From Tyto alba (taxonomy: Eukaryota > Chordata > Aves > Strigiformes > Tytonidae): a DNA stretch of 64,000 nucleotides. A model generated the notes under the pieces. The model was not told the origin of the DNA, searched no databases, and saw only the letters and a list, made by a program, of their open reading frames with translations. The number at the start of each line of letters is the position of its first letter. Position 1 is the first letter of the stretch. The stretch covers positions 5,485,243 to 5,549,242 of the forward strand of contig NW_024881279.1 in the NCBI RefSeq assembly GCF_018691265.1, read 5' to 3'. Of the stretch, positions 47,801 through 60,257 are shown piece after piece. The translations under genes were made by a program, and so were the position numbers.

Positions 47801-49420
47801 TATGGGCTTTCTTCTTTTGGGCTGCTTCTACCTTACGTTCTTGCTGCCGTTCCCCTAAAATTTAGGGGAGCAGTAATAAAATGGGCCGTGCTCCAGGTTT
47901 TTCTGAAGTGACTATGAAGCTATAGAGGCCTCTGAGTTGAGGCTCTAGAAGATGGGATACTGTGAGCTGGATCAGTGCTGAACCATGAACCGCAGCAGTA
48001 GCACAAGCTCAGATGAGGTCCTGTGCTGTGCTCAAAGTTCTTGTGGTGGAGATCTGGGAGATGCTTTCCACTGGGTGTGCAGACAGGGCAGGAAAGATGC
48101 TCATCCATTCCTGAGTGCCCAGTCTTGGGCATGGGAACCATGATTGCCAAGAGGTCCCAGCTCTGTGGCTGGTGTCACTGGGGCACAGCAGAGGGGCTCT
48201 GGGGCTGCCCTGGCTTTACATCTTACCTTCACACTGTGTGGTGTTAAGGAGGTAAAAAACAGGCAGTCTGGGGGAAAGCAACTCACTGATACACGTGTCC
48301 TCTCCACCTGCCATTCCTATGAGTAATCTCTCCCCTGCTAAGTACCTTTACAGTAAAAAGGGCAGCTGCTGTTTCAGGTTAGTGGTTTCTGAGGCAGTAC
48401 TATTGCTTCATTGTTTATCAGGTTTCCTGACTCCTCGGAGTGACCTGGCTCATTGGGAAGCCACGTTCTCCTGCTCCTCCTCTGCCTCACTGGGTGATGG
48501 CACTGAGGGTCAAAAGCACATCCATGCACGATGCTGTGTGCCAGCTGTGCTAAAGTCCTGCCGAGTCCAAAGAGATGCTGAGCTGTTTGAAGGCATTTAA
48601 GGACTAGAGCAGTCCAGATTATATAGGAGGTTATTTTAAAAATATTGGAAGAAATTGGCCCTGGGAAGCTCTGAAGCGAAGTGGTGGCTGGTTGGGGAGA
48701 ACATAACCTGCCTTTGGTTCAGCAGAGGTGAATGCTTCAGAAATTTGTGGGCAGATGTGCCCGGGTAACCAAAGGTTTGTCTTCAGCTGGGCTCTTCCTC
48801 CTGCCCTTCACTCCGACTTGCTTAGCTTTAGGTCAGATTAACAAGAATTGGGGGAAACTGGGGCTGGGTGTACCAGGGAGAGCACAAAACACTGGGGTGT
48901 ATGGGGCAGATGGTCAGGGGGAGATGCTCAGTGTGGAGAAGCGTGCTGCTGCACCGCCCAACCTGGGGGATGCTCAAGGGCATCGCAAGGGGGGGGGGAA
49001 GCTCAATGAGTAATGCTCAGAGTAGGTGGTCCCAGGCCTGCTGACCAAATGTTCCTCCCGAGCTACTCTATTTGGATAGCACAAGTAAGTGATTTCACTT
49101 TTTCTCTTGAAAAACAGGCCCCCTGTTATGTTGCCGGCTGCGAACGCACACCTTGCAGCACACGCGGCTTGCTGAGCAGCAACCCCTCTTCTCCTGTGGG
49201 TCACCTCGGGCGGCACGAGTTCTGCCTGGGAGTGAGGGACTGCAGAGTTGCATTGCTTGCTGTTTAATTGTAACCAGATTCCCCTAGAAATGTCTGCTGA
49301 AATATTTATAAATATCATAGCCAGCAGCTGCTAATGCCAAACAGGAAATTTTAAGCTGAACAAACTTTTCCACGTTTCTAAGTGGGAAAAGTAAACTGTA
49401 GCTAAGACAAATACTTTAAA

Positions 49421-49437
49421 AAAAAAAAAAAAAAAAT
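49421..49437 (+). repeat. A homopolymer
   Basis: About 17 A in an AT-rich stretch. Confidence 0.8.
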
Positions 49438-49789
49438 CTAAATAGCAACAGGCTTCCACTGTTCCATATTCTGAGAGAAATTAATGATTTTTTGAAGTCT
49501 TGGTTCATTCCAGCTAGGCCATTTTCTATAAGCAGTATGGTTGCACAGTGATATAGAAGGTGGCTTTAAAAAAAAGAATAAAAATTGGGTTATAGCTCAA
49601 CACACGCAGTTGTGCTGTGTGATGCGACTGTCCTGCGTAATGGTGCAGGCGTTACATTAGGGCTGTGTCTCAGTGGGACAGGGCCATGGGGAAGCTTTCA
49701 GTAATGGTACATATGCTGTGCCTGCTCTCGTGGTAGCTATCAGTCTCAGAGGACTGGCATCTGAAGCTGTTGGATAATGTAATTTCAAG

Positions 49790-49808
49790 GAAAAAAAAAA
49801 AAAAAAAA
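49790..49808 (+). repeat. A homopolymer
   Basis: About 18 A followed by CAAACAG. No retroposon body seen. Confidence 0.8.
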
Positions 49809-52800
49809 CAAACAGAACTTGAATTGAAAGCAATGAGCCAGGGATGAGCCTGGTAGGAGCAGTGGCCACCCGAGGGAAGAGAGCCCTGTTTTGTCTTGCA
49901 CTTAATGTTTTAGGCTTTTCCCCCTGCCTTCCCCCAACTCCCCTTAAGCTCTTTTCTAGGATTTTCTTATTTCTGCTCATTCATTACTTGGTATCGAGAC
50001 AATACTTTGGAGCACTAAAACGTGGAAAAAAATGTAACACTAAATCTTTGTGGCATTATCTGTTTTAAACAACTTCTCACATTTATGAATTCACTAAATT
50101 CATCTTCAGTTAGAAGGCATTATTAGGCTTTTAAAAACTGATTCGTGTCATTTCATAGTTGATGATGTTGAAATAGAGATGAAATAAAGCAAATGTCCTC
50201 AGTGTGCATAATTCTGAAATTGTATTCTTCAGTTCAAGCATTTTCAAATCAGATAAGTACAGATCTAAAACCATGAGTCTTTTGAAGAATGAATTAACAG
50301 GATAACTCAGCTCTACCATCCCCACCATAACCCTCATATACAGATATCTTTATGAGCTCCTTTTTCAATTAAACTCTGTTTACTATAGTACCTTAATGGA
50401 AAGAGAAAAGCTTCCTGATGGTGAGAATTTTTTTGTTTGTTTTTAACTTCTGGCTCTTCATAGCAAATCATTATCCACTTTTTATGTGAGTTAATTTTCA
50501 TTGAAATGAGTCAATGGTGTGCAGTGAGCTTGGCTATAGAGTGCATAGGCTGAATTGCACTTTTCTGTCTGGGTGGTTTTTGGTGAGCAGCATGCATTTT
50601 AAGAGGCAAGAAGATTGTACAAAAATAAAGTTTTAAGGATTCCTGTAAATTTTAATGACTAATAGTAGTAGGATCTCAGGAAGGATTTATTACAGTAGAA
50701 AATACGGAGTTTAGCAGCAAATTTATTCATAGCTTTTCTACTTGAATAGACTCTGTTTTAATTCTGGGTGGGAAATAAACCACATAGGTGGGCAGCCCTG
50801 TGAGCACTTGAATTTATTATAAGACTGTGATGAAGGAAGGTCTCAGCCCGGTGTGGGATGGAGGGGAGCATTACTGGCTGGATGGTCAGATATCCATGGT
50901 GCTCTGAGGTCCCTGCCACCCTCCTTGGGAACGTGGTGTGCTACATTGCCAGTTCACTATCCAGAAATTCATTAGATGAGAATACTGCAATCACTTTTTC
51001 TCTTTTCATGCCGTCACTGCAGATACTATAGGGAAAACCAAGGTGAATTTTTCAGCAGCTGGAAAGACACCATAGCAGCTGAAAAAAAAGGTGGGGACCT
51101 TAGGATAGTATCCACAAAAATGTTCATGATCACAAGGGTTTTAAACAGGCTATCTTGCTAGGTTTTTTGTCATCATGTAATTAATCCTCCAGCTCCCTTT
51201 AAAGCTGAATCTCCCTCAGTGCACAGGTCTGCCAAGGTACAATCTGCCATGCTTGAGTGACTTTTCCCTTGGGAATTTCTCAGACGTGTGTGTTCCTCCT
51301 GTTGCGGAAAGTGAATATCTAGATATTCCTAGACCTTAAATCACCTGTATCAGAGGCTCGACTTCTGCTCACAAGTCCTGACTGAGTATACGCACAATGT
51401 GCAGACTCGTTGGCAGCTCCCTGTTGCTGCAGCACCTTCCTGCTGTACCCTTTAAAGCATCTCTGGGTTTTCCTTTCCCTGCTTGACAGGAGGCATCAGG
51501 CTCTCCTAGGCCAGAATAGGCATGACGGAGCATGAGTCACAAATTCTCCAAGTGCTGGTATCTGGAAAAAGTTTGAGTCTGATTTAAACCAGACACTTGG
51601 TGGGAAAGAAATGGGCCTCAGCCTCTGCAGATGTGTAGGCAGTCAGGAAGGGCACATCTGAGCAGAGAGAAATGTTTTGTCTCACTCCTAGTTAATGCTT
51701 AAGAGCTCCAAGTGTCACCAAGTGAGGCCTGAAAAAGCAGTTAAGGCATTTTGCTGCCACTGGGTAAGTCTCTGAGATCTCTGATGTATTCTTAGATACA
51801 GATCTAATGGTGTGAGGCTGGGGTACTCAACTTGTTGCTCTTCCACACGTACCTTCCCTCAGGATGTATGGCTTTTCAAAATCTTTAGCGAAGGCTTTAC
51901 TCAACGGTTGGTCAAAGCCTTGATGTGGATCTTGCATCCATAGACAAGGAAACGACCTAAAGTCTGTGTTTCCCTGCCTTTGCAAAACAGCAGCATTGGA
52001 ACAGCCTCAGCTCTTCACGGTCTGCTGTCCTGTGACTCTTGTTTAGATTCAGATGTCTCCACGGTCAATGTCTTCTTCTGACCACAGGGATTCAGCAACA
52101 TCTTAGACAAGCAGATGCAAGACAAAGCAATTGAGCTGCAGTCAAAAGCCACTGCTGTGACAAAGAGGTCTACTTACAAGTCTAGTTTTGAAAGGCCATT
52201 GATTAAATCCATTTTCTACATAAGTGATGAGAAAATTCTGCCTGTCTACCACTGATCTCTAAATAAGAACGTGGTTTACAAGGAACTTTACCCTTCCTAG
52301 AATGTGATGCTGTATGGGTTTGGGCTGTAGATTACTTTTAAGTCTCTGCTTATCAGCTTGGATGGGCATTGCCTGACACCTACCTGCTTTTTTTTATTTT
52401 TATTTTTATCTTAACATAAATAAGTACGAAGGTGCTATTCTGATAATTTTTTTTTTTTCCCTCAACCTCCATGTGATTCATAGGGAATGACAGGAGCAGA
52501 GCAATGCTGAGAGCCTCCTTTGCAGGGTTTGGGGGAGAATATCACATGGGAGTAAACAACCATGTCCTGAAAGGCACGGCTGACTCACTCCAGACCAAGA
52601 CAAACACTGAATCATGAACGCGTTGGCCTGCACCATCCACTGCCAAACACAAGACTACAGATAGTTCAGAGCGAGAGATCACCATGACAGCTTGAACAGC
52701 AAGGCTTGAAAAAAGGAGCAAGATACAGATGAAATTACAGCTGCCCACTGCTGATTAGGTTGTTTAAGGTAAAGGCAAACTGGAATGTCCATAAAGAGCA

Positions 52801-55800
52801 GGAGGAAAGTAGCTGGCCAAAGCGCTGTGTGCCAGGTCCCCGCTGAGGTGGCATCACTCCACCCTGCCTCGAGCACTGGAGCTGCAGCACTTGAGGATCT
52901 GGCCTGGAATTTTTATTACATTTAGGAGCAAATTTGATCTGGTTTAGGAATTTTCCAGAGAAACTCTTCTTGGCTGGGAAATGTTGATTCACTGAACCCA
53001 AAACTTTGACAACATAATGATGATGACAGCTTTCTTCTTATATCCTGGGTGGGATTTTTGGTAGGAGAGATAGAGACCACCACAGCATAGCTCACACTTG
53101 AGCTTAAGAAACCGAGGTTGTTTTTTCAGGCTGGATTTAGGCTAGAGAGGAGCTCACCCATACTTCAGGTGCAACTTGGTGCTTCCCAACTATCCCCACT
53201 GCCACAAGAGATCAGGAGGTCTCCCAGCTCCTTGTATGGACTCGGGCAGTGCTGTGAACTAAATGTTGCAGAGTATCTGAGCTGGTTGGCTCCCTACAAA
53301 GTCCAAAGTGGTTCTTGGAGACTGAAGGAGAGGATCTCCCCTGACCAGATACGCAATGCTCGGTGGGCCAGTCATGGGACATCCCTTGAGCACACAGAAC
53401 TTGCTGGAGATTTACAACAGCTGCTGGTTAATGGGTTCACATCTGTTCTTGGCTCCACAATGCAGGGAATTAACTTGTCAGGTTTAAGCATTTGACATCT
53501 CTTACAGTTCCACAGGCTCTTCCTAGCTGCAATAGTAGAAGAGGAAATAAAGCTTGATTTTAATCCCCTGTGTGCTAAAATGTACCATGACTGTTTATAC
53601 CCTGCTTCTCATACTTCATCCCCAAAGCTATGATTCTTACCTCAAAATTATTTTCTTCCCTGATTTCTGGGACTATACCAGATGCTCACCAGGGATGGCA
53701 GCTGATTAGAGGGGGATGGAAAAGAGGAAGAAAAACTAACTCCTGTGGTTTTTTGCTGCTCTGAAAAGGGTGGCTTTTCTGCTCCACGATGGGGGGTTAG
53801 CTGAGTGAGGCTGTCCTGCTGAAAGCGGGACAGCCCCTAGAGAGAGTTTATCTTTTTGATTAATCAGAGTTACCATTAGACTCTTAAAACTGGACCTGTT
53901 AGAAGGAATGAGGCTCTGCTACAGCTGGAAGCTGCGGTTGAACCTACCCACAACCATGCGACAACACGCAGCTCAGGCTGCAGCGCAGGATGGCAGGCTC
54001 AGAGACAAGAGCAGAGACGAGAGTACAGTGGCCATCAGCCCAAGTCAGCAGCCTGAGCACCCATGTCCTAGTAATTCTGGACTTGTTAATTATATGGATT
54101 GTGCCATATCTACATTGCTGGGCTGACTTAGCCCTGGCAGTAATGGCTTTTGGTAACTTGTATGTGCCAGACATTGGTCCAAAAGCAAAGAAATGCTGCT
54201 GTTCCAACAGAGCTCCACCCACCAGGGATCTAATTATAGATGTACCCTTGAGTTACTACTTCCAACCCACTCCTTTGTGGAAAGATGTCTTCACCTTCTG
54301 TTTCCCTCATTATTTTTAACCAGGGCCAGAATTCAAACAAGGATATGCAAATGTGAGATAGTGAGCAACACCTGCTCACAGCCCTTTCAGTGGTGGCCCC
54401 AGCCCTGCCTGCCTAGAGTGGGTGTGAAACAGCTTCTGGTTTGGTCTCTCCCTACCCCACCTTGACTTTGAAGACCTCAGCATCATGCTTGGGATGATGC
54501 TGAAGCTCAGCTGTAAATGCTTTGGCTAGTGCTGTCAGCCATGAAAACCTGCTTCTCCATTTAAGTAAACTGTTTATATAGATACTTCTGTACTTTAAGG
54601 TACTTAATATACATACTTAAATATATTATTCAGTACTATAATACAACTGTTTCACTTATAGCAGCAGCAGCTCCACCCAGGTAGTAAGTGCATGTTCACA
54701 TTAGTATGGCCTTTCAAACCATGGCACGAGGTCTATTTGTGAATGATTACCTGTTCTTTTGCAACTATGTGCCAATGGGATGCAGACGTCTGTAAAGTTT
54801 TGGTCTCCTGTGGCTGTAATTGCTGCTAGCTTAATACTGGCAAAGACTCTGGAATTTGTTCTGTGTTTCATCTGTTTGATTTTAATGAGGATTTTTTTTC
54901 TCCATCAGTCCACGTTTTGTACATACAGATGACTTGCATTTTATGAACCTTATGTAGAAAATGTACCAGTGCTGTAGGGTAGTAGTATAATTATGTGTAC
55001 TATAAATGCCATCTACATTCTTCTGGTTCTAGTAATCTGCTTTTGGAGACTAGATAGCCACATCTCTGACAGTCAAATATGTCATAACCATGTCACAATT
55101 ACTGTAGGAGCAGAATTGCTGTCACTTGCAGCAAGCCCATATTTCTACTTGTAAGAGGGTGACTATAATTGGAACCACCTGCAGCCACTGAAGCCAGGAG
55201 CCTTTTGGCTTCAACACATTTTTTCTGAGAACACTAATGCAATTACTTATGTGAACTAATCTGTAAAGGATGTTTTGCTGTTGTCTCTGCATTAATTGTT
55301 TCCAGCTTATAGCATGGAAATGTTATTGGCCCTGGGAGGGGAGAAGGGAAAGAAGGAATGTCAGAAGCAAATGAAAGGTTTGGATGAATGTAGGATGTAT
55401 GCAGGGTTTTTCCTTCTACTCCTACGTTCATTAAATCATAGGAACAAAGGTAAAACTATTTGATTAAGTCACACTCAATAGAGCAGGCCTTGGTCTGCCA
55501 CAGGGCAGCTGTGAACTATTCCATAGCTGCAAAACTTTCTTAAAATGGGTCATCCCAGTCTCCAGGCATCTCTTGTTGCTTGGAAGCAGGGCTTCCGCCT
55601 CCCTTTTGTTGCTGATGTAAAGAACTGGCTCTAGTAAAGGTGTCTGGGATTTCTCTTTTCCCAGAGATCCTATAGACAGACTTGCTGTCCCAAGGTGGCT
55701 GCTCTGGGATCCCGTGGCTTGAACTCCCTGTTCTTGAAGAGGGTGTTGGAAACAGTGTCTGACTCTCCTACGTCTCTGAAGACTTCAACTGTGCATGTCA

Positions 55801-57405
55801 ATGCTCAGATCCTAAGGCATCTGTACTGTTCCCAGATCAAAATGACTCATTAGCAGAGGCTGGGCTGAGGCCATTTTATTTTTAGTCAAGCTCCACTTGT
55901 CCCATCTCCAGCAGCCAGTCTGTTCCAGAGAGTTTGCATGGGCTAGACGACCTCTGCTCACTAACACATGAACATCCCTTCCTAGTAGTAGCTTCCACAT
56001 GCTAAAATTAGTCACTTGACATCCAAATATTAATGGAAAAATGTCTTTTTAATACTGAGAGCTATTCCCTTTTTTGCATTCATGTCCAAACTTTAGCCTT
56101 TTGGGTAAGCTTCTGGCATTCTGACGGTCTCTCCAAAGCAACCATCTCCTGCAAATGGTAAGTAGCTAATGGAAGAAGAATATTCATTTGAAGCACTTGG
56201 AAAGAGAGATCATGAAGGTGCTTCACACAAAACTGCAAATTTTAATCCCAGATAAAGAAACAAGAATTCTCCTTTGGAAATGCCCATTTCTTTGCACTGG
56301 CCATTCTTTCCAGGCATCAAAGTTTCTCCTATAGAAGCAGAGCAGGGAAGGTGTTGCAGAGTGTTGCTTGTCAGTGTATTTTTCATGGTTTTGTGTGGTT
56401 TTCCTGGGATGGTCTCTCCCACTACCTGTTCCTCTTTTCTGTTCCATTTTGAAAATGAAAACATCTTGCTGTGCCAACGCTCACAGCGCAGTGCCACAAC
56501 AAATGGCAGTTTTGCTAAATAAAATGTAAGCAAGTTTATTTGCCTGTTTACATAAGGTTCCTTCAGGCATGCCAAGTATTTTAGTTGTGGAAAGAGCAGA
56601 GTCATTTTAATATGGTCAGACTGTATGCAGACGGTCTGGGGATTTCAGAAATCATTTCCTTAAATTTATTGCTTTTTCAAGCTTTCGTTTTGTCTATAAT
56701 ATTGTATGTCTTGCGTTTTCCTTTGCAGCCTACTCACCATCTGCAAAGTTGTTTTAAATGTGCTACTGCATCTTGATCCATTTCCTCAATAACCAACATT
56801 TCATACTAAGGAGAAGTGCCTTTGCTCTGCCCTGCAGAATCAGGACTGATCTTCAGGGAGCCTCAACCCAAGACCTGTCAGTCCCAGGGTGTTTCTGTAG
56901 AGGTGTTGGTGATCTGAGCAGGATCAACTTTCAGATGGGAAGAGACCGGCCTGGGCCAGGTTTAGGCTGTGATGTGACATCCAGGGCATCTCACCTGGCT
57001 TTGCAGAGATGTTGGCTGCAGGGCTGGCTCAAAGGGCAGGGGATGGCTGGAGGTTCCTTTCCCGTTCGCTTTCAGGAAGGTCCTGAATGGAGCACTGTGG
57101 CTTGCAAGCACAAGCCTGACAGCATCCTCTTTCTTCCCACTTCTGTTCCCTTTGCTCCCTGTGGATGTCCACACTGGACTCCCCTCTTCTTGCAAAAGCC
57201 CCTCTTTCTTGCTGGCTGTTGGAAGCTGGAGGGATTGGAGTCTAATGCATCTGGGTGCTGAACAGAAATGGATAGTGAAACAGTGAGGTCATTGGAGTGA
57301 TGTCAGACAAAAGCTTTTGAATGTAGTGTTAGTGAAAAAAAGATGTGGCTTATGGTTTGCATATTAACTTGACATTTTTCCAAATATCCATCTAATTCTG
57401 AATTA

Positions 57406-57452
57406 AAAAACAAACAAACAAAAAAAAAAAAAAAAAAAAACAAACAAAAACC
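57406..57452 (+). repeat. A-rich (CAAA)n tract
   Basis: CAAA units on both sides of an A run of about 20. This is low-complexity sequence. Confidence 0.85.
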
Positions 57453-58287
57453 AAAACTAAAATTATGAAGTACATTATGTTGCGATGAGGAACAGTAATT
57501 CATGGTCAGAACCAAAATCAATATAGTAGTATCATTAGGATTCTTGATTATTTCTCTACAATGTGGCATTTTTTTCCTTAGTTGTAGTCAACATGTTAAA
57601 TTCTAAGCATGACCCTAAGCATTTGTCTCTGATTTTATTCAGAAAATATCTTGTTTCTATTATAACCAAAAAGCCCAGGCCCTTGGCTGGGACCTGTGGT
57701 TTTCAATGGCTGTGGCTCCCTGTGTGGTTTTGTTATTCCATCATCAGTTGTGCAATCAGGAATGCTCATGCAGACAAAGATCCAGGCATGGGCCATGCAC
57801 AAACCAGCTGGTGCCTAATTTAACATTTCTAGCAATCACTGGTAGTGATGTTAAGGCACACTGGAGCCTTAGTCTCTCTGGGACTGAACCTCCTCTAGAG
57901 TCATCACTGATGAATCTAGTCATGAATTATTTCAAAAATCAAGTATTAATCTCAAGTTTCAATTATTTCTTCATCAGCTGCTAAACATCAACATAAACAT
58001 GTGTCCGTTGCCATGTAATTAATATGATTTTAATTTATATAACAGTGTCCGGACTTGGTAAATTTCCTGTTACTCTGTTGAAAAGTAGAAGAACATGGTT
58101 GTGGGCTGGTAAATGGAAAAAAAATTTCTCAAGTCCTTCCTCCACCATCAGTTCAGCAGCACCATGTACATAAACTGTGGGGAACAAACCCAGATCTGGT
58201 GTGGATAGATGTGGATCTCTGCGCATCACTCTCTCTGGCTGTTCTTGCAGGAAAACAGCCCAAAGGCATGAAGCTCTGAAGGCTTTT

Positions 58288-58313
58288 TTTCTTGCCTTAC
58301 TTGAGGCAAGAAA
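58288..58313. repeat. 10-bp perfect inverted repeat
   Basis: Arms TTTCTTGCCT (58288-58297) and AGGCAAGAAA (58304-58313) are separated by six bases. The flanks do not extend the stem. Confidence 0.9.
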
Positions 58314-60233
58314 CCCTTTCACCTTTTTAACAACAGGCTTTTAGGTTTAACGGGTATTCTTGACTTTGCCTGTCCCCCCAGTGCCTCTATTCTTGCATGA
58401 GGGTAAAAGACTTATTGCTGTTCCTCCTAAATCACAGTATGTTTCAAGGTTAAAGAAAGGATGACTCTTGACATCTGCTATTCCTTTACTGTAACCTTCC
58501 ACACAGACTGAGAAACTGTCTGTCAGCAGTACTCAGTCTTGTTCCCAAACATTCAAACAAGAGTTTATAGGAGGAGAAAGTGGGGAGAGAGACAAAAAGG
58601 AGGCTTCCTTAAAATATAAATTAAAAAATAAAATGAAAGGGGTGCTGAGGGGATTTAAAGAGAAACGGCCGATGCCCCAGAGCTCTTGGATGAATTCCTG
58701 GGGGCTGCACGATGCAACTAGACAATTAATGACTAATTTAGATGTTGGCCTCCAGGATGGATTTCTCTTTTGAAGGTCTACTAGCTTCTTCCTCAGTTTG
58801 GCAAACCGCCCTGCAGTCCTGTCTTACACAGCAATAGTCTGCTACAGCAAAAAGCGATGCTAAAACCCTCTATAAGAGCAGAAGGGGATGCAGAACAAGC
58901 TTATTTCTGCATACCTGTGCTGGTCCAAATTCTGCTGAAATTAAACGAAAGCTTTTGTTTCAGTATTTTGTCTATAGATTTCTGCAGTTTAGTCCTCTGC
59001 CTTGTAGGAGGAATTACAGCTGCTAAAAACCCAAGAGGACTAAGATCCTCCAGCCCTCCCTCCTTGTAAAATGATCCCACCTTTTATGTGACATTTGAAT
59101 TGTCCAACCTTTTCCTCTGATGTGAATACCATGTTGACAGTAATGAAATCTGCTTAGTTTCTGCAGGAATTATTGCTTTAGTTTGGTGCCACTGTAAATT
59201 CTGGCATGCTTTTACAGGGAAGATGTCTGGAGTTTAGTTTATAGAAGAAAATTAACAATAAGCATGAAAGACTGATAAGAAAAGCTCTGCCTGTTTTTGA
59301 GCCAAGCAATTAAAAAAGCGGGAAAATCATAAATGAAAGGATATTTCCCTAGTTATCTAAATTCTAATTTTCTTTCTATAAGTGAATTTAATTAAATGGA
59401 ATTTTGAAAAGTTGAAAATGACACTTAGGGGAAAAAAGCAGCTGTTGCTCAACCACACTTTTAGAGGTAATATTACATTAATGTTTATATTTTAATATGT
59501 TTTCCTCCTAACTGCAGAGACCATAAAATCTGCTCTCTCATCTTTAAGAGTGAGGACAAATTAATTTCTGATACCAAGAAATGAGACATAGAGCAAAGGC
59601 ACTGGGATGTGTAGGGAAGATGATCCTGGAAGGTGACAGCGAGCCATTACACACCCAGTTTCCATAGTGTGAAGCAGTGACTTTATGACCATCTCTGACA
59701 TTAGCACTGAGCCTCTGGCTGTAATTTACGAAAATATGAGAGTTAAACACCTCCTAGGATTACACTTGGCCAATCAGGCCAAGTAATGTAGGAGTGCAAT
59801 GAAGCCAATGAAGTCTGGACAGGTCCAAATGGACAGTGTATGTGTCTCAAGCATGGGAGGCAGCCAACCAAACCCATCTCTCCTGTCTCCTGAAGGAAAA
59901 CCAGCCACTAAGCAGATGAAGATTTGGGGTTTTTTATCTTCCATCTTCTGAATGTGATCCTGTTACGCTCACTAGAGGTATCACTGGTCATCACCTGATA
60001 GCATCCCATTTTTGCATTGGATCCGTGAATCTGAGGTCCTGGGTCCTTTTGGAGTCTTGGGGAGGGATGAGGCTGGTAAAAAGCTCTGGCTTTGATGTGA
60101 TGCACTTGAGGTAGAGGTGGACAGTTCACAGGTGGGCAAATGGGATAATGGTATTTTCAGGGCACTGAATGACAATAACAAACACAAGTTATCTGCCCAG
60201 AACAGGCCCTCAAAGTGGGGACCGGTTGTGTCT

Positions 60234-60257
60234 TGCCAGAAAACCCGTTTTCTGGCA
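60234..60257. repeat. 11-bp perfect inverted repeat
   Basis: Arms TGCCAGAAAAC (60234-60244) and GTTTTCTGGCA (60247-60257) are separated by two bases, an almost perfect palindrome. Confidence 0.93.

Noticed and set aside
53118..53495. 125-codon + strand open frame
   Set aside because: I considered a retroelement fragment or a single-exon gene, but saw no motif and no supporting context.
56758..57261. 167-codon + strand open frame
   Set aside because: No recognisable domain and no upstream promoter features; probably chance in a GC-richer patch.
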